A DNA stretch of 64,000 nucleotides from Nocardia higoensis (lineage in GTDB: Bacteria; Actinomycetota; Actinomycetes; Mycobacteriales; Mycobacteriaceae). The DNA is taken from assembly GCF_015477835.1 (NCBI RefSeq), contig NZ_JADLQN010000002.1, positions 744,001-808,000 of the forward strand. Reading direction: 5' to 3'. Made by a program: the position numbers and the translations under genes. The notes beneath the pieces were generated by a model, which worked only from the letters and a program-made list of their open reading frames with translations, was not told the DNA's origin and did not search any database. Numbering within the stretch: the stretch's first letter is position 1; every line of letters begins with the position of its first letter. Positions 44,962-53,321 of this stretch are shown one piece after another.

Positions 44962-45018
44962 GGGGTCGAAGTGTACCGGTAGGGGGCGCGCCGACCCGAC
45001 GTGACAAGATTGCCCGAC

Positions 45019-46221
45019 GTGAGCACCCGTAGTTTCGACCCCTCTGCCATGCCCACCGTCACCATGATCGGCGGCGGACAGTTGGCACGGATGACGCATC
45101 AGGCCGCGATCGCACTCGGTCAGCGGCTGCGGGTACTGGCCGAACGATCCGACGATCCGGCCGCGCAGGTCAGCCCCGATGTCGTGCTCGGTTCGCACAC
45201 CGATCTGGCCGCGCTGCGCAAGGCCGCCGTCGGCTCGCACGCGCTGACCTTCGACCACGAGCACGTGCCGACCGAGCACCTGGAAGCCCTCGTCGCCGAG
45301 GGCGTGACCGTGGCCCCGCCACCGTCCGCCCTGCGTTACGCCCAGGACAAGCTGGACATGCGCGTGCGCCTGAGTGAGCTCGGCCTGCCCGTCCCCGCCT
45401 TCACCGCCGTGACCACCCCCGCCCAGGCGACCGCGTTCGGCGACGAGCACGGCTGGCCGTTCGTCCTCAAGGCGGTGCGCGGCGGCTACGACGGCCGTGG
45501 CGTCTGGATGCCCGCCGACGCCGCCGAAGCCGAACGGCTGGTCGCCGAACAGCTGGATCGCGGTGTCTCGCTGCTCGCCGAAGCCAAGGTCGATCTGCGC
45601 CGTGAACTCTCCGCGATGGTGGCACGCTCGCCCTTCGGTCAGGCCGCGACCTGGCCGGTGGTGGAGACCGTGCAGCGCAACGGTCAGTGCGCGGTGGTCT
45701 TGGCGCCCGCCCCCGACCTGTCCGACGAACTGGGTGCGCGGGCGGAGACCATGGCGCTGAACCTGGCGCGTGAACTCGGCGTGGTCGGCGTGATGGCGGT
45801 CGAACTGTTCGAGACGAGGCAGGGCGAGCTACTGGTCAACGAGCTGGCGATGCGCCCGCACAACTCCGGTCACTGGGGTATGGACGGCGCCCGCACCGGC
45901 CAGTTCGAACAGCACCTGCGCGCTGTCCTCGACTATCCGCTCGGCGACACCACACCGTTGGCTCCGGTCACCGTGATGGCCAACATCCTCGGCGCCGCCG
46001 AAGCGTCCGCGATGTCGATGGACGAGCGCCTGCACCACCTGTTCGCCCGGATGCCCGAGGCCAAGGTGCACCTCTACGGCAAGAGCGAGCGCCCCGACCG
46101 CAAGATCGGGCACGTGAACGTGCTCGGCGAGGATGTCGCCGAGGTTCGTGAGAAGGCAGAGCGTGCGGCGCACTGGATGTCGCACGGCGTTTGGACCGAC
46201 GGATGGGATCCGCATGAGTGA
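45019..46221 (+). CDS. purK: N5-carboxyaminoimidazole ribonucleotide synthase
   Basis: The 400-residue ATP-grasp enzyme converts AIR, bicarbonate and ATP to N5-CAIR in purine synthesis. MIGGGQLARM lies at the start of the fold, DKLDMRVRLSELGLPVPAF precedes the ATP-grasp lid, LKAVRGGYDGRGVW is the ATP loop and the metal site VNELAMRPHNSGHW is near residue 280. GTG 45019 is preferred over 45001; ATG 45049 is also possible. It overlaps purE by 8 nt, so translation is coupled. Confidence 0.94.
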   Translation: MSTRSFDPSAMPTVTMIGGGQLARMTHQAAIALGQRLRVLAERSDDPAAQVSPDVVLGSHTDLAALRKAAVGSHALTFDHEHVPTEHLEALVAEGVTVAPPPSALRYAQDKLDMRVRLSELGLPVPAFTAVTTPAQATAFGDEHGWPFVLKAVRGGYDGRGVWMPADAAEAERLVAEQLDRGVSLLAEAKVDLRRELSAMVARSPFGQAATWPVVETVQRNGQCAVVLAPAPDLSDELGARAETMALNLARELGVVGVMAVELFETRQGELLVNELAMRPHNSGHWGMDGARTGQFEQHLRAVLDYPLGDTTPLAPVTVMANILGAAEASAMSMDERLHHLFARMPEAKVHLYGKSERPDRKIGHVNVLGEDVAEVREKAERAAHWMSHGVWTDGWDPHE

Positions 46222-46729
46222 GATCGGCAATACCGGCCCGGCGGTCGGGTTGATCATGGGCAGCGACTCGGACTGGCCGACCATGGAGGCCGCCGCCGAG
46301 GCACTGGCCGAATTCGGCGTTCGTTTCGAGGTCGGCGTCGTCTCCGCCCACCGCACCCCGCAGCGCATGCTCGACTACGCCCGCCAGGCCGCGGGCCGCG
46401 GTGTGCGGGTGATCATCGCGGGGGCGGGCGGTGCGGCCCACCTGCCCGGCATGGTCGCCTCCGCGACCCCGTTGCCGGTCATCGGCGTGCCCGTCCCGCT
46501 GAAGTACCTCGACGGCATGGACTCGCTGTTGTCCATCGTGCAGATGCCCGCGGGCGTGCCCGTGGCCACCGTCTCCATCGGCGGCGCGCGCAACGCGGGC
46601 CTGCTCGCTGTGCGCATCCTCGCCGCCGCCGATCCCGCGCTGCGCGCCCGCATGGAGCGGTTCCAGGCGGATCTCGAGAGCATGGTGCTCGACAAGGACC
46701 GCGCTCTGCGCGAGAAGCTGCTCGGCTGA
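46214..46729 (+). CDS. purE: N5-carboxyaminoimidazole ribonucleotide mutase
   Basis: The 171-residue class-I PurE moves the carboxyl group of N5-CAIR to give CAIR. The active-site GSDSDWPTM (residues about 16-24), SAHRTPQRM (46-54) and AGGAAHLPGM (about 76-85) motifs are complete. The ATG sits inside the end of purK (8-nt overlap), fixing the start and the pairing. Together they form the bacterial two-step AIR carboxylation pathway. Confidence 0.95.
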   Translation: MSEIGNTGPAVGLIMGSDSDWPTMEAAAEALAEFGVRFEVGVVSAHRTPQRMLDYARQAAGRGVRVIIAGAGGAAHLPGMVASATPLPVIGVPVPLKYLDGMDSLLSIVQMPAGVPVATVSIGGARNAGLLAVRILAAADPALRARMERFQADLESMVLDKDRALREKLLG

Positions 46730-46922
46730 AGCCGGAGTTCGTGGCGGCCCGGATCCGAGATCGTCCGGATCGGGACGGGGGACGGTGCCGGTATCGCGTC
46801 AGCTCGTCGATGTGAACGGCGATGGGAGCTCGGCGGGCCGGAGCGCGTTTCCGGGACAGGCTACTGGCAGGTCGGCTCGTTCCGTGGGCCGTGCCGCTCG
46901 CGTCAGCCGATACGGTGGTTCG

Positions 46923-47618
46923 GTGGCGAGTGCGGAGAATTCCCGGGTACGTCCCGGGGTGACGGGGGTGGATCCGGCGCGGTTCCGGCTGACCGTGGTG
47001 GACGTGGCGCTGCGGCTGTTCGCGGACAAGGGCTACGAGGCCACCACGGTCGACGAGATCGCGGAGGCCGCGGGCATCTCGCGGCGTACGTTCTTCCGGC
47101 AGTTCCGTTCCAAAGAGGACGTGATCTTCGCCGACCACGAGGCGCAGCTCGTCGCCGCGTCCGCGTTCCTGGAAGCCGCGCAGGGGGATCCGTGGGATGC
47201 CGTCTGCGAAGCGGTGGTGCAGGTCTTCGAGCGCTTCACCCAGTGGCGCGATATCGCCGCGCGCCGGTACCGGGTGGTGCGCCGGGTACCCGCCCTGCGC
47301 GAACGCGAGATCGTCACGGTATTCCGCTACGAACGGCTGTTCACCGACTACCTGCGTGATCGGCTGCCCGACTCGCCCGATCTGGCGCGTGTGCAGTTCA
47401 CCGCCGCGGTGACCGCCACCCACAACTACCTGCTGCGCCGCATGGTGCGCGGGGAGTCCGACGCGGGCGCCGCCGATCTGCGTCAGGAGCTGGCCTCGAT
47501 TCCGCGCGGGCACGAGCGCGAGCATGCCGCCGACGAACTCGTGGTGGCGGTGTTCCCTCGCGATATGCCCACGCGCCGAGTTGCCGATCTGCTCACCCGC
47601 AGGCTGGGTACGCTGTGA
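46923..47618 (+). CDS. TetR family transcriptional regulator
   Basis: The 231-residue regulator has a TetR DNA-binding domain at residues about 18-65 (ALRLFADKGYEATTVDEIAEAAG, ISRRTFFRQFRSKEDVIF) and an all-helical C-terminal domain. The GTG at 46923 is chosen because TACGGT lies 6 nt upstream in the leaderless pattern and the upstream extension is low-complexity. It precedes fadE25 by 133 nt in the same direction and may control it or fatty-acid use, but no operator is evident. Confidence 0.85.
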   Translation: MASAENSRVRPGVTGVDPARFRLTVVDVALRLFADKGYEATTVDEIAEAAGISRRTFFRQFRSKEDVIFADHEAQLVAASAFLEAAQGDPWDAVCEAVVQVFERFTQWRDIAARRYRVVRRVPALREREIVTVFRYERLFTDYLRDRLPDSPDLARVQFTAAVTATHNYLLRRMVRGESDAGAADLRQELASIPRGHEREHAADELVVAVFPRDMPTRRVADLLTRRLGTL

Positions 47619-47751
47619 AGCGATAACCACCACTGCCTGACACTGAGTGCCAATACGTATCCCCTAGTGTCGCCCTTGGTCGGGTGCGCGCTTCGCGGTA
47701 GGATGGCACCGAGTGCCGATGCGTTGACCCCGATACCCAGGAGTGTGCCCG

Positions 47752-48912
47752 ATGGCGGGAAACCCCGATTTCGACCTGTTCAAGCTCGAGGACTTCCACG
47801 ACGAGCTGCGTGCGGCCATCCGTGCCCTGGCGGAGAAGGAGATCGCGCCGCACGCGAAGGCCGTCGACGGTGAGGCCCGCTTCCCCGAAGAGGCGCTGAC
47901 CGCGCTCAACGCCGCCGGCTTCAACGCCGTGCACGTCCCGGACGCCTTCGGCGGCCAGGGCGCCGACTCGGTCGCCACCTGCATCGTGATCGAAGAGGTC
48001 GCCCGCGTCTGTGGTTCCTCCTCGCTGATCCCCGCGGTCAACAAGCTCGGCACCATGGGTCTGATCCTCAGCGGTTCCGAGGAACTCAAGGCCAAGGTGC
48101 TGCCCGACATCGTCAACGGCGAAATGGCCTCCTACGCGCTGTCCGAGCGCGAGGCGGGCTCCGACGCCGCGTCCATGCGCACCCGCGCCCGCCAGGAGGG
48201 CGACGACTGGATCCTCAACGGCTCCAAGTGCTGGATCACCAACGGCGGCAAGTCCAGCTGGTACACCGTGATGGCCGTGACCGACGCCGACAAGGGCGCC
48301 AACGGCATCTCCGCATTCATGGTCCACAAGGACGACGAAGGCTTTGTCGTCGGCCCGCTCGAGCACAAGCTCGGCATCAAGGGCTCGCCCACCGCCGAGC
48401 TGTACTTCGAGAACTGCCGCATCCCCGGCGACCGCATCGTCGGCGAGCCCGGCACCGGCTTCAAGACCGCGCTGCAGACCCTCGACCACACCCGCCCCAC
48501 CATCGGCGCGCAGGCCGTCGGCCTGGCCCAGGGCGCCCTGGACGCCGCGCTGGCCTACACCAAGGACCGCAAGCAGTTCGGCAAGCCGATCGCCGACTTC
48601 CAGAACACCCAGTTCATGCTCGCCGACATGGCGATGAAGATCGAGGCCGCCCGCCTCATGGTCTACACCTCCGCGGCCCGCGCCGAGCGCGGCGAGAAGA
48701 ACCTCGGCTTCATCTCCGCCGCCGCCAAGTGCTTCGCCTCCGACGTCGCGATGGAAGTCACCACCAACGCCGTTCAGCTCTTCGGCGGCGCGGGCTACAC
48801 CACCGACTTCCCGGTCGAGCGGATGATGCGCGACGCCAAGATCACCCAGATCTACGAGGGCACCAACCAGATCCAGCGGGTCGTCATGTCCCGCGCCCTG
48901 CTCAAGGGCTGA
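47752..48912 (+). CDS. fadE25: Acyl-CoA dehydrogenase FadE25 (3' end swapped by island integration)
   Basis: The 386-residue FAD enzyme oxidises acyl-CoA to trans-2-enoyl-CoA. Both acyl-CoA dehydrogenase signatures are present (ALSEREAGSDAASM near 129; QLFGGAGYTTDFPVERMMRDAKI near 344), and the catalytic Glu lies in the C-terminal IYEGTNQIQRVV. CAGGAG precedes the ATG by 8 nt and a TAGGAT -10 lies near 47699. The last 74 nt form one copy of the island boundary repeat. The displaced original 3' end lies at 59961-60031, so the present C terminus (ALLKG) comes from the element. Confidence 0.95.
   Translation: MAGNPDFDLFKLEDFHDELRAAIRALAEKEIAPHAKAVDGEARFPEEALTALNAAGFNAVHVPDAFGGQGADSVATCIVIEEVARVCGSSSLIPAVNKLGTMGLILSGSEELKAKVLPDIVNGEMASYALSEREAGSDAASMRTRARQEGDDWILNGSKCWITNGGKSSWYTVMAVTDADKGANGISAFMVHKDDEGFVVGPLEHKLGIKGSPTAELYFENCRIPGDRIVGEPGTGFKTALQTLDHTRPTIGAQAVGLAQGALDAALAYTKDRKQFGKPIADFQNTQFMLADMAMKIEAARLMVYTSAARAERGEKNLGFISAAAKCFASDVAMEVTTNAVQLFGGAGYTTDFPVERMMRDAKITQIYEGTNQIQRVVMSRALLKG
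48839..48912 (+). repeat. Left attachment repeat (att) of the fadE25 island
   Basis: The 3' end of fadE25 repeated at 59961. Identity is perfect over 46 bp (48839-48884 with 59961-60006) and 61 of 63 over 48839-48901 with 59961-60023; the two mismatches are synonymous third positions. This is the classic signature of site-specific integration into a gene 3' end. Confidence 0.9.
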
Positions 48913-48955
48913 TTTCTCCAAAGCCGAGGCGCTTCGGTCGGTCCCGGTACGCATC

Positions 48956-49081
48956 TCAGGCCGCCTCCAGGCCGTCAGCCGTACCAGGCCGCCGAAGCGC
49001 TTCATCCAACGCCGTCCGCGCACGCTCGAAGCTCGACGGCACCAGATGCGTGTGTGTGCGTAGGGAAGGGCCACATTTCGA
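48956..49081 (-). pseudogene. C-terminal relic of a tyrosine recombinase/integrase
   Basis: On the minus strand a 41-residue open frame between two stops contains THTHLVPSSFERARTALDEAL, the sequence around and after the last catalytic region of actinobacterial tyrosine integrases (the catalytic Tyr is normally in a YxHL context a few residues earlier), and ends DGLEAA. The rest of the gene is missing. It lies 44 nt inside the left att copy, the expected position of an island integrase. Confidence 0.65.
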
Positions 49082-49083
49082 CT

Positions 49084-49241
49084 AGGGCGTGTGTCGAAGT
49101 GAGTTGATGGGGTGGTACCGCTCAGCGGTGCCACCCCATCGCTGCTTGTGGTCGAAGCTGTTGTCTGCGTTGGCATATGTGTGAGGTCTCCGGTAGTTCG
49201 GGTTAGCGACCAAGCAAACCTGAATCAGAGCCGGAGACCTC
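49084..49241. mobile_element. Possible insertion-sequence end relic (hairpin and inverted repeat)
   Basis: After CTAG and a GGGCGTGTGTCGAA-type sequence, reminiscent of IS5-family ends, come a 16-bp hairpin (49106-49121 with 49125-49140, one G.T pair) and an 11-bp inverted repeat (49183-49193 with 49231-49241) just before a GTG at 49242 that opens a frame of about 38 codons. No transposase domain is recognisable, so this may be a truncated element. Confidence 0.3.
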
Positions 49242-49351
49242 GTGACCAGCGTAGCGGTGTCACACCGAACGAAGTGGAGTCGGAATGGTTCGATCGGAAT
49301 CAGACAGCGCGAGATGACCAAAATTTCGCTGTCCGAGAAGTCTCCGGCCCC

Positions 49352-50161
49352 TCAGTAGACTGTCGACTCGGAGTGTGCTTTCTGCACCAACGCCACGAGT
49401 TCCTTTGCCGTTACCCCGTTTCCGGCAATGGTGTGCCGTGAACGGATGTCATGCGTACTCCCGTCCGAGTCATACACAGATCCACCACTTTCACGCACGA
49501 TGACCGTGCCCGCAGCGATATCCCAAGGATTGTTCGACAAAATCACGCACCCGTCAGTGCTGCCATCGGCTACGCAGGCAAGATCGAAGGCGGCGGACCC
49601 GAACATCCTGATCCGCTCCGCCCGGGAAGCCAACAGCCCGGTCAGTGACAGTCTCGGGCGGTTTCGCTCCACAGCAGCGTTCCCGACCGCATAGTCTCCC
49701 ATGGAAACTATTGACTCGGAAAGTTTCGACGCATTACCTACTCGGATCAAATTACCGTTTCTGAAGGCGCCCATTCCGATTGCCGCGTAGTACTCGATGC
49801 GTAATGCGGGCATTGCGATAACGCCAATGGTCGGCTCGTTGCCTTCGAACAGTGCGAGTGATATCCCGAAGAGCGGGATGCCGTGAATGAAGTTCGAAGT
49901 GCCGTCTATGGGATCGAGTGCCCAGAATGGGTCATGATCTCGACCGGCTTGGCCGCCCTCTTCGCCGAGAAATGCAATGTGTGGAGTTTCAGCACTCAGC
50001 AACCGTCGGATATGTTCTTGCACTCTGATGTCGATATCGGTTACGAAATCTCGGTCTCCTTTCGTCGTTACCGATCCGACGGCGGCCGAATCGACTATGG
50101 AAACTCCGCTCTTCACCGCACGACGTGCCGATTCGAGCAATGATTCCCTAGTGATATTCAC
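49352..50161 (-). CDS. Inositol-monophosphatase family phosphatase
   Basis: The 269-residue protein has the lithium-sensitive phosphatase metal sites: Glu67/Glu68 in LGEEGG, the DPIDGTSNF motif at 83-91 and WDIAAGTVIVRESGG near 214. The family hydrolyses inositol phosphates, fructose-1,6-bisphosphate, histidinol phosphate or 3'(2'),5'-bisphosphate nucleotides; sequence alone does not choose. The GTG at 50161 has AAGGGAACGGAG upstream and overlaps the end of the DUF5919 gene by 14 nt, so the two are coupled. Codon use is less GC-biased than in the flanking chromosome. An upstream in-frame start at 50236 is less likely. Confidence 0.85.
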   Translation of the reverse strand: MNITRESLLESARRAVKSGVSIVDSAAVGSVTTKGDRDFVTDIDIRVQEHIRRLLSAETPHIAFLGEEGGQAGRDHDPFWALDPIDGTSNFIHGIPLFGISLALFEGNEPTIGVIAMPALRIEYYAAIGMGAFRNGNLIRVGNASKLSESIVSMGDYAVGNAAVERNRPRLSLTGLLASRAERIRMFGSAAFDLACVADGSTDGCVILSNNPWDIAAGTVIVRESGGSVYDSDGSTHDIRSRHTIAGNGVTAKELVALVQKAHSESTVY

Positions 50162-51008
50162 CCACGGGCTCCGTTCCCTTGGTCCACATTTCTTCAAATA
50201 CTGTGGCGAAGGTCTGAAAGGTGCCTTCGCGTTCACTTCGCTTCGATACGAACGTCGGTGACTCCAGGCCGCGGTCGAATGGCAAGTATGGCTGCATTAT
50301 GCAAATTTCTGAGTTCACTATACAAATGTTGAATCGGACCGGTGCATCGTAGACGCGGATTTCGATCCGCCCGCACATTTCCTCTGTCCAGTTCGACCGG
50401 ACTCGTTGCAGCATACGGATGTTCAGCTTCGTCAGGTTGACCAGCGCTCTACGTGCGTGGCCTTCCTCCCGTTCCCGCTCGGCGATGTTCAACCCCTCCG
50501 GGTCGAGGAACAGGCATCGCATTTTTGTCCCTTCCTGCATCAAGCGCAGCACTTCGCTATCCGAACACTGCTGGCACAGGATATTCAGAGACAGCCCTAC
50601 CAGATCAATCGTTCTGGCGTCCCGAAACATTTCCTGCGGAGGATTAACTCTCAAGAAGTCGCCTCGTCTGGCGAATACGCGTTCGATGTCCGACATTGCG
50701 TCGGCGCGCACCTCGGTCGGCCGCACGACGGCCCGTCTTCGATCCGATAAATCCATGCCCTCCTTGTAAGTCGAAAACAGTTCCGCAACCGTCCATCCGG
50801 GAAACATATTCTGAAGTATTCGACAATGGTGCGGGTATGGAATAGTGGAAATATTTCCTGAAAGCCATCGATAGAACTGCGCTTTCTTCGGTCCGACTCC
50901 GACGGACTCGGGGGCGATCTTCGTCGCTATTGCGTCATATTCACGATTGAATGCGGAAACTGTCTGAAGGTGTTGCTGCTGAAGTAGAGCCTTGAGCACT
51001 GTTCCCAT
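50148..51008 (-). CDS. Putative regulator with N-terminal DNA-binding-like region and DUF5919-type C-terminal domain
   Basis: The 286-residue protein begins MGTVLKALLQQQHLQT, followed by about 80 residues that look like an atypical helical DNA-binding region (PKKAQFYRWLSGNISTIPYP). A long C-terminal domain (about 105-275) has the series VGLSLNILCQQ, CLFLDPEG, IEIRVYDAPVRFNI and YLPFDRGLESPTFV, which I associate with DUF5919 in Streptomyces and Nocardia regulators. The C-terminal domain resembles a phospholipase-D-like fold in strand order, but I see no HKD motif. GAGGGGTA precedes the ATG. It is divergent from the radical SAM unit and so may regulate both sides. Confidence 0.65.
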   Translation of the reverse strand: MGTVLKALLQQQHLQTVSAFNREYDAIATKIAPESVGVGPKKAQFYRWLSGNISTIPYPHHCRILQNMFPGWTVAELFSTYKEGMDLSDRRRAVVRPTEVRADAMSDIERVFARRGDFLRVNPPQEMFRDARTIDLVGLSLNILCQQCSDSEVLRLMQEGTKMRCLFLDPEGLNIAEREREEGHARRALVNLTKLNIRMLQRVRSNWTEEMCGRIEIRVYDAPVRFNICIVNSEICIMQPYLPFDRGLESPTFVSKRSEREGTFQTFATVFEEMWTKGTEPVGEYH

Positions 51009-51238
51009 GTCGTACCCCTCGTCATCATGTGCCCTATTCGGCCGATTGTATCTGTGATGAGCCATAGAAGACACCAGATCGGACCTCGAAGCGTGCAGAT
51101 AAGACACGCCTGGCGGCGCGGTGATACCGCGCGAGGCGACAAGGTTGTCAGCGATATGGCGCAGACCCGGCCGAAGTTGAACGACCAAGCCGATTTGTCC
51201 GCGAAACCCACTGATACACCGGCTATAAGGAGGAACGC

Positions 51239-51586
51239 ATGCGGGACAGCCGCGGCGCGCCGAAGTCTTGGAGAGAGTCGCATCCGCTGTTCGTTCCCGG
51301 GCCGACAAGCCGTCCCTGGGGCGGGTTGGGTCATCGTCCGGCCCCGGTGACCATCACATCGCGAGGCGGTGGAGTCGTCAATCCGGCTGTGGTGGCTCTT
51401 GATTCACCGAAATCCCGGCGTGAGTTCCACCAGTTGGTGTGCGGACTGGACGCCGTTGTGGATCCCGGCATCGGCCGGATCACAGATCGCGTCGGCCGAT
51501 CGGCGCCGAGATCATGCTCGGTTGCTTCGGGGCGCAAAATCCGCGCCGAAATGGACCGGGCACACGCCGGCCCCGCCACCAACTGA
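51239..51586 (+). CDS. Small unknown protein preceding the radical SAM gene
   Basis: A 115-residue ORF whose ATG is preceded by AAGGAGG with a 5-nt spacer, one of the best ribosome-binding sites in the window, and by TATAAG a few bases further up. The product is Arg/Ser/Gly/Pro-rich (RESHPLFVPGPTSRPWGGLG near the N terminus, two Cys near 68 and 93) and matches no family I know. It ends 88 nt before the radical SAM start in the same direction. It could be a substrate peptide, a small partner or a spurious ORF. The 230 nt upstream are the divergent promoter region. Confidence 0.45.
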   Translation: MRDSRGAPKSWRESHPLFVPGPTSRPWGGLGHRPAPVTITSRGGGVVNPAVVALDSPKSRREFHQLVCGLDAVVDPGIGRITDRVGRSAPRSCSVASGRKIRAEMDRAHAGPATN

Positions 51587-51674
51587 CCGCCCACGACGGG
51601 TAGTGAGCCGAAGGTCACCGCCCCTCCGGGCCACTACCGGCACCATTGACAAACTCAACGAAGGGAGCACGGCC

Positions 51675-53321
51675 ATGTCCCGTGCGGAAATCCCTGTCCA
51701 CGTCGACAGAGACACCACTCTGCGCGTCAAGATCCATGACGCATGTGGCCTGACCTGCACCTTCTGTCACAACGAGGGGACACCCGTCGCCGCCGACAAC
51801 CGCGACCGTGGGGCCGGTGACTTCCTCGCGACCGGTCCCAGCGGACGCATGTCGATCTACGCCCTCACCAACGGTGCGGCATTCCTGCCCGCGCCGGTCC
51901 CTGCCACCGACAACTTCGCCCACGCACTCACCACACTAGGGGCGGCCCTCGAACTCACAGAGTTGCACCTGACCGGCGGCGAGCCGACCTTGCACCCAGC
52001 CGTCGCCACCCTGACGAAGATCGCCGTCGATGCGGGGTTCCGCGTCGGCATGACTTCCAACGGTGAACGCGGCGAACGCGTCATCCCCGATTGCGCTGCC
52101 GTAGGGCTGGACCGGGTGAACTTCTCCATTTTCGGCACCACCGCATCCGAACTCGCTGAAGTCCAGCACACCCGCTTTCGGAATCCCTCCCTGGCCCAGC
52201 GCAAGATCGATGCACTCACACGGTCGATCTCCGCCTGCGAGACACACGGCGTCAAGGCCAGTGCCAACATCGTTGTCCCCGACCACACGCATGCCCCACG
52301 AGTACACCGGCTGCTCGATGAGTTCTCGCCGAATCTGACAGTGCGGCTGCTCATGTCGCTCGACCGCGGTGACACTTCCCGTCAGGCGATCGAACGCATC
52401 CTCGCTGACCGGGAAGCCGTCGCCGAAGCGCACTACATCACCGCCGGAGGCTCCAACTCCCGCACCGCCTACCGGTTGCCCGACGGACGGCGCATCTTCT
52501 TCAAACACATCCGTCCCGTCCGATTGCCGCACACCTGCGCTGGATGCCGGTTCAACAACCGAACCGACTGCGAGGAAGGGTTCTACGGGGTCCGTCTCTA
52601 CTACGACAGAACCGGCACCTGGCAAGTCGGTGTCTGCATCCAGCGCATGGACCTGTGCCTACCCTTGGACGAGTTCCTGACCAGCCCCCTACGCGCCGAA
52701 GTCCTCGCACTGCGAGAACACGAATACGCCCGGCTCACAACCTGCCGCGTCGGACAGCCTCACGCCAACGTCAACCCACAAGGAGCACCTGTGCCGATCG
52801 AGCACGAAGCGAAAGTCCTCGACGTCGACCCCGCAACCATCGAATGTCGCATCCTGGACAAGGGAGGCCGCAAACTCGGGGAACGGTTGATGCGCCGCCA
52901 CGTCTACGACATCACTCCTGGCGTCGAGGGGAAATGGATCAGACTCCGCGACGACGGGAACCGCACCACCCTTGCCGTCAAAGAGATCACCAGCGACGCC
53001 ATCGACGGCACCCACGAGGTCGAAGTGACCGTCGACGACTTCGCCACCACCAACGCCCTGCTGGTGATGCTCGGCTTCTCGGCGAAGTCCTACCAGGAGA
53101 CCAAACGAGTCAGCTTTACCCTCGACGGCGCGGAACTCGAACTCGACACCTGGCCCCGCATCCCGCCCTACCTCGAGATCGAGGCCCCCACCAAGGCCGA
53201 CGTGATCCGTGTCGCCGAACTTCTCGGCTACCACGAAGCCGATCTCACCGGTGAGAACACGATCAAGATCTACGCTCGCCACGGGATCGACCTGAACACG
53301 ATTCGAGAACTGCGGTTCTGA
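51675..53321 (+). CDS. MoaA-like radical SAM enzyme fused to a CYTH domain
   Basis: This 548-residue protein has two parts. Residues 1-350 are a radical SAM enzyme: CX3CX2C cluster at Cys24, Cys28, Cys31; GGEP motif near 101; and a distal Cys set (CAGC, DC, GVC, LC between about 288 and 325) like the auxiliary cluster region of MoaA. Residues about 373-548 are a CYTH domain with the ExExK signature EHEAK (376-380), WIRLRDDG, a LAVKE strand, an EVEV strand and a YLEIE strand, as in class-IV adenylate cyclases and triphosphatases. Both halves suggest a nucleotide or triphosphate substrate. GAAGGGAG precedes the ATG. A nested GTG start lies at 52791. Confidence 0.85.
   Translation: MSRAEIPVHVDRDTTLRVKIHDACGLTCTFCHNEGTPVAADNRDRGAGDFLATGPSGRMSIYALTNGAAFLPAPVPATDNFAHALTTLGAALELTELHLTGGEPTLHPAVATLTKIAVDAGFRVGMTSNGERGERVIPDCAAVGLDRVNFSIFGTTASELAEVQHTRFRNPSLAQRKIDALTRSISACETHGVKASANIVVPDHTHAPRVHRLLDEFSPNLTVRLLMSLDRGDTSRQAIERILADREAVAEAHYITAGGSNSRTAYRLPDGRRIFFKHIRPVRLPHTCAGCRFNNRTDCEEGFYGVRLYYDRTGTWQVGVCIQRMDLCLPLDEFLTSPLRAEVLALREHEYARLTTCRVGQPHANVNPQGAPVPIEHEAKVLDVDPATIECRILDKGGRKLGERLMRRHVYDITPGVEGKWIRLRDDGNRTTLAVKEITSDAIDGTHEVEVTVDDFATTNALLVMLGFSAKSYQETKRVSFTLDGAELELDTWPRIPPYLEIEAPTKADVIRVAELLGYHEADLTGENTIKIYARHGIDLNTIRELRF
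52780..52793 (+). promoter_or_regulatory. Internal ribosome-binding site and GTG at the radical SAM/CYTH junction
   Basis: AAGGAG at 52780-52785, a 5-nt spacer and an in-frame GTG (codon 373) lie exactly at the domain boundary. Translation from here would give a free 176-residue CYTH protein. It may be a working nested start or a fossil of a gene fusion. Confidence 0.45.

Noticed and set aside
49082..49321. 79-residue minus-strand ORF
   Set aside because: It covers the hairpin and inverted repeat, has no credible RBS and no recognised domain; better explained as an element relic.
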